From: an uncultured Synechococcus sp.
Lineage (GTDB): Bacteria; Cyanobacteriota; Cyanobacteriia; PCC-6307; Cyanobiaceae
DNA length: 40,719 nt
Assembly: GCA_913057985.1 (NCBI GenBank)
Contig: CAJXPL010000023.1
Coordinates: forward strand, 1 to 40,719
Reading direction: 5' to 3'
Under the pieces are notes generated by a model that ran no database searches, was not told the DNA's origin, and was given only the letters and a program-made list of their open reading frames with translations. Both the position numbers and the translations under genes were made by a program. Shown here one piece after another: positions 39,733 to 40,719 of the stretch; position 1 is the first letter of the stretch, and each line of letters begins with the position of its first letter.

Positions 39733-40719
39733 ATGCCGATCCATCTGATCTGGGGTGATGACGCCGCTGCGCGGGACCGGGCCATCGATGCTCTGATCGA
39801 CCAGGTGGTCGACCCAAGCTGGAGCAGCCTCAACCTCAGCCGCCTGGATGGGGCGGACGCTGGCCAGGCCCTGCAGGCCCTCGAGGAGGCCCGCACCCCT
39901 CCCTTCGCCACGGGCGAACGTCTGGTGCTGCTGCAGCGCAGTCCGTTCTGCAATGGCTGTCCCAGTGAACTGGCCGACCGGTTTGAAGCTGCCCTTGAGC
40001 TCATCCCCGACACCAGCCACCTGGTGCTGGTGAACCCGGCCAAACCGGATGGTCGCCTGCGCACCACCAAAACCCTGCAGAAGCGGATCAAAAACGGGCT
40101 CGATCACGAACAGAGCTTCCCGCTGCCAGCGGCCTGGGATGGCAACGGCCAGCGCCAGCTGGTGCAACGCACGGCCGAGGCCCTGGGCCTGAAGGTGGAG
40201 CCGGATGCCATCGATGCCCTGGTGGAGGCCATCGGCACCGACAGCGCCAGGCTGGAATCGGAACTGCGCAAGCTGTCCCTGCGGGACAACAGCATTTCCG
40301 CTGCTCAGGTGCAGGAGCTGGTGGGGGGACGCTCCACCAACGCCCTGGCCGTGGGCGATGCACTGCTGGAGGGCAACCCCGGCGAAGCGATCGCCCGCTG
40401 GGATGCCCTGATCGAAGCGGGGGAACCAGCCCTGCGCATCGTGGCCACCCTCACCGGTCAGATCCGCGGCTGGCTCTGGGTGAGCCTGCTGGAACAGCAG
40501 GGGGAACGGGATGTGGCGGTGATCGCCAAGGCCGCTGGGATCGGCAACCCCAAACGCATCTACGTGATGCGCAAGCAGCTGCAGGGTCGCCCGGCCAAAC
40601 GCTTCCTCTCCTTGCTCAGCCGTTTGCTGGAGGTGGAGGCCCGGCTGAAACGGGGTGCCCAACCGGGTGATGCCTTCCGCGACGGCCTGACGAAGAACGC
40701 CGGCCATGCCTCGCGCAAT
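39733..40719 (+). CDS. holA: DNA polymerase III delta subunit (3' end beyond window)
   Basis: Clamp-loader subunit that opens the sliding clamp. 329 residues are visible from ATG 39733 (MPIHLIWGDDAAARDRAIDA), with no stop before the window ends. The N-terminal domain has FATGERLVLLQRSPFCNGC; the middle has LVLVNPAKPDGRLRTTKTLQK and ALGLKVEPDAIDALVEAIGTDSARLESELRKLSL; the C-terminal collar has GEAIARWDALIEAGEPALRIVATLTGQIRGWL. This matches HolA. It diverges from cobH with six bases between starts. Confidence 0.92.
   Translation, partial: MPIHLIWGDDAAARDRAIDALIDQVVDPSWSSLNLSRLDGADAGQALQALEEARTPPFATGERLVLLQRSPFCNGCPSELADRFEAALELIPDTSHLVLVNPAKPDGRLRTTKTLQKRIKNGLDHEQSFPLPAAWDGNGQRQLVQRTAEALGLKVEPDAIDALVEAIGTDSARLESELRKLSLRDNSISAAQVQELVGGRSTNALAVGDALLEGNPGEAIARWDALIEAGEPALRIVATLTGQIRGWLWVSLLEQQGERDVAVIAKAAGIGNPKRIYVMRKQLQGRPAKRFLSLLSRLLEVEARLKRGAQPGDAFRDGLTKNAGHASRN

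Noticed and set aside
39727-40707. N-terminal extension of cobH across the holA region
   Set aside because: The frame stays open, but the extra residues are antisense to holA and do not resemble CobH, whose family begins near HPIFTESI.

Overview
The window looks like a chromosomal segment of a marine picocyanobacterium of the Synechococcus/Cyanobium type. The evidence is a PsbZ photosystem II subunit, the algal/cyanobacterial gene ycf23, a PlmA-type GntR regulator, an RpaB-like response regulator, a cyanobacterial ergothioneine cluster, high G+C (60-67% in lines counted by hand) and very tight packing. I see 43 protein genes (two cut by the window edges) and one tRNA. There is no insertion sequence, CRISPR array, rRNA, or gene-free stretch above about 240 bases.

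Layout. 1-0.95 kb: the 5' part of a membrane-anchored kinase-fold protein whose catalytic motifs are degraded. 0.98-3.84 kb: a coupled four-gene hercynine/ergothioneine operon (egtB, egtD, two cyanobacterial accessory proteins). 3.84-10.2 kb: a minus-strand run that reads, in transcription order, mreB-mreC-mreD-solute-binding lipoprotein-response regulator-lysS-small conserved protein. 10.3-17.5 kb: housekeeping genes ssb, dedA, ahcY, tsaE, a PfkB sugar kinase, mutY, an alpha/beta hydrolase and a group 2 sigma factor. 17.5-22.6 kb: mgtE, a glutathione peroxidase, two tandem crcB genes, a small SH3-like exported protein and gyrB. 22.7-26.9 kb: miaA-infC, a dienelactone-hydrolase-like protein, plmA and cysE. 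26.9-28.1 kb: the only stretch with foreign-looking composition, an AT-rich spacer and a glycosyltransferase-like gene. 28.1-40.7 kb: secA, tRNA-Gly(GCC), uvrB, a GNAT acetyltransferase, mutS, ribH, psbZ, ycf23, tilS, cobH and the 5' part of holA.

Themes. Genome maintenance is well represented (ssb, mutY, uvrB, mutS, gyrB, holA), as is translation (lysS, miaA, infC, tilS, tRNA-Gly, tsaE). Redox defence is covered by egtBD and the peroxidase. Neighbouring genes often overlap: same-strand starts and stops share 1-50 bases, and convergent genes share 4-53 bases at their 3' ends.

I did not find an obviously new multi-gene system. The best leads are: the ergothioneine operon with two accessory proteins of unknown role; an N-terminal clamp-binding-like motif in a MutS that lacks the usual C-terminal tail; a solute-binding lipoprotein translationally coupled to mreD; a degenerate kinase-fold membrane protein; a set of mutually exclusive stem-loops between ycf23 and psbZ; and a single-gene low-G+C insertion between cysE and secA.
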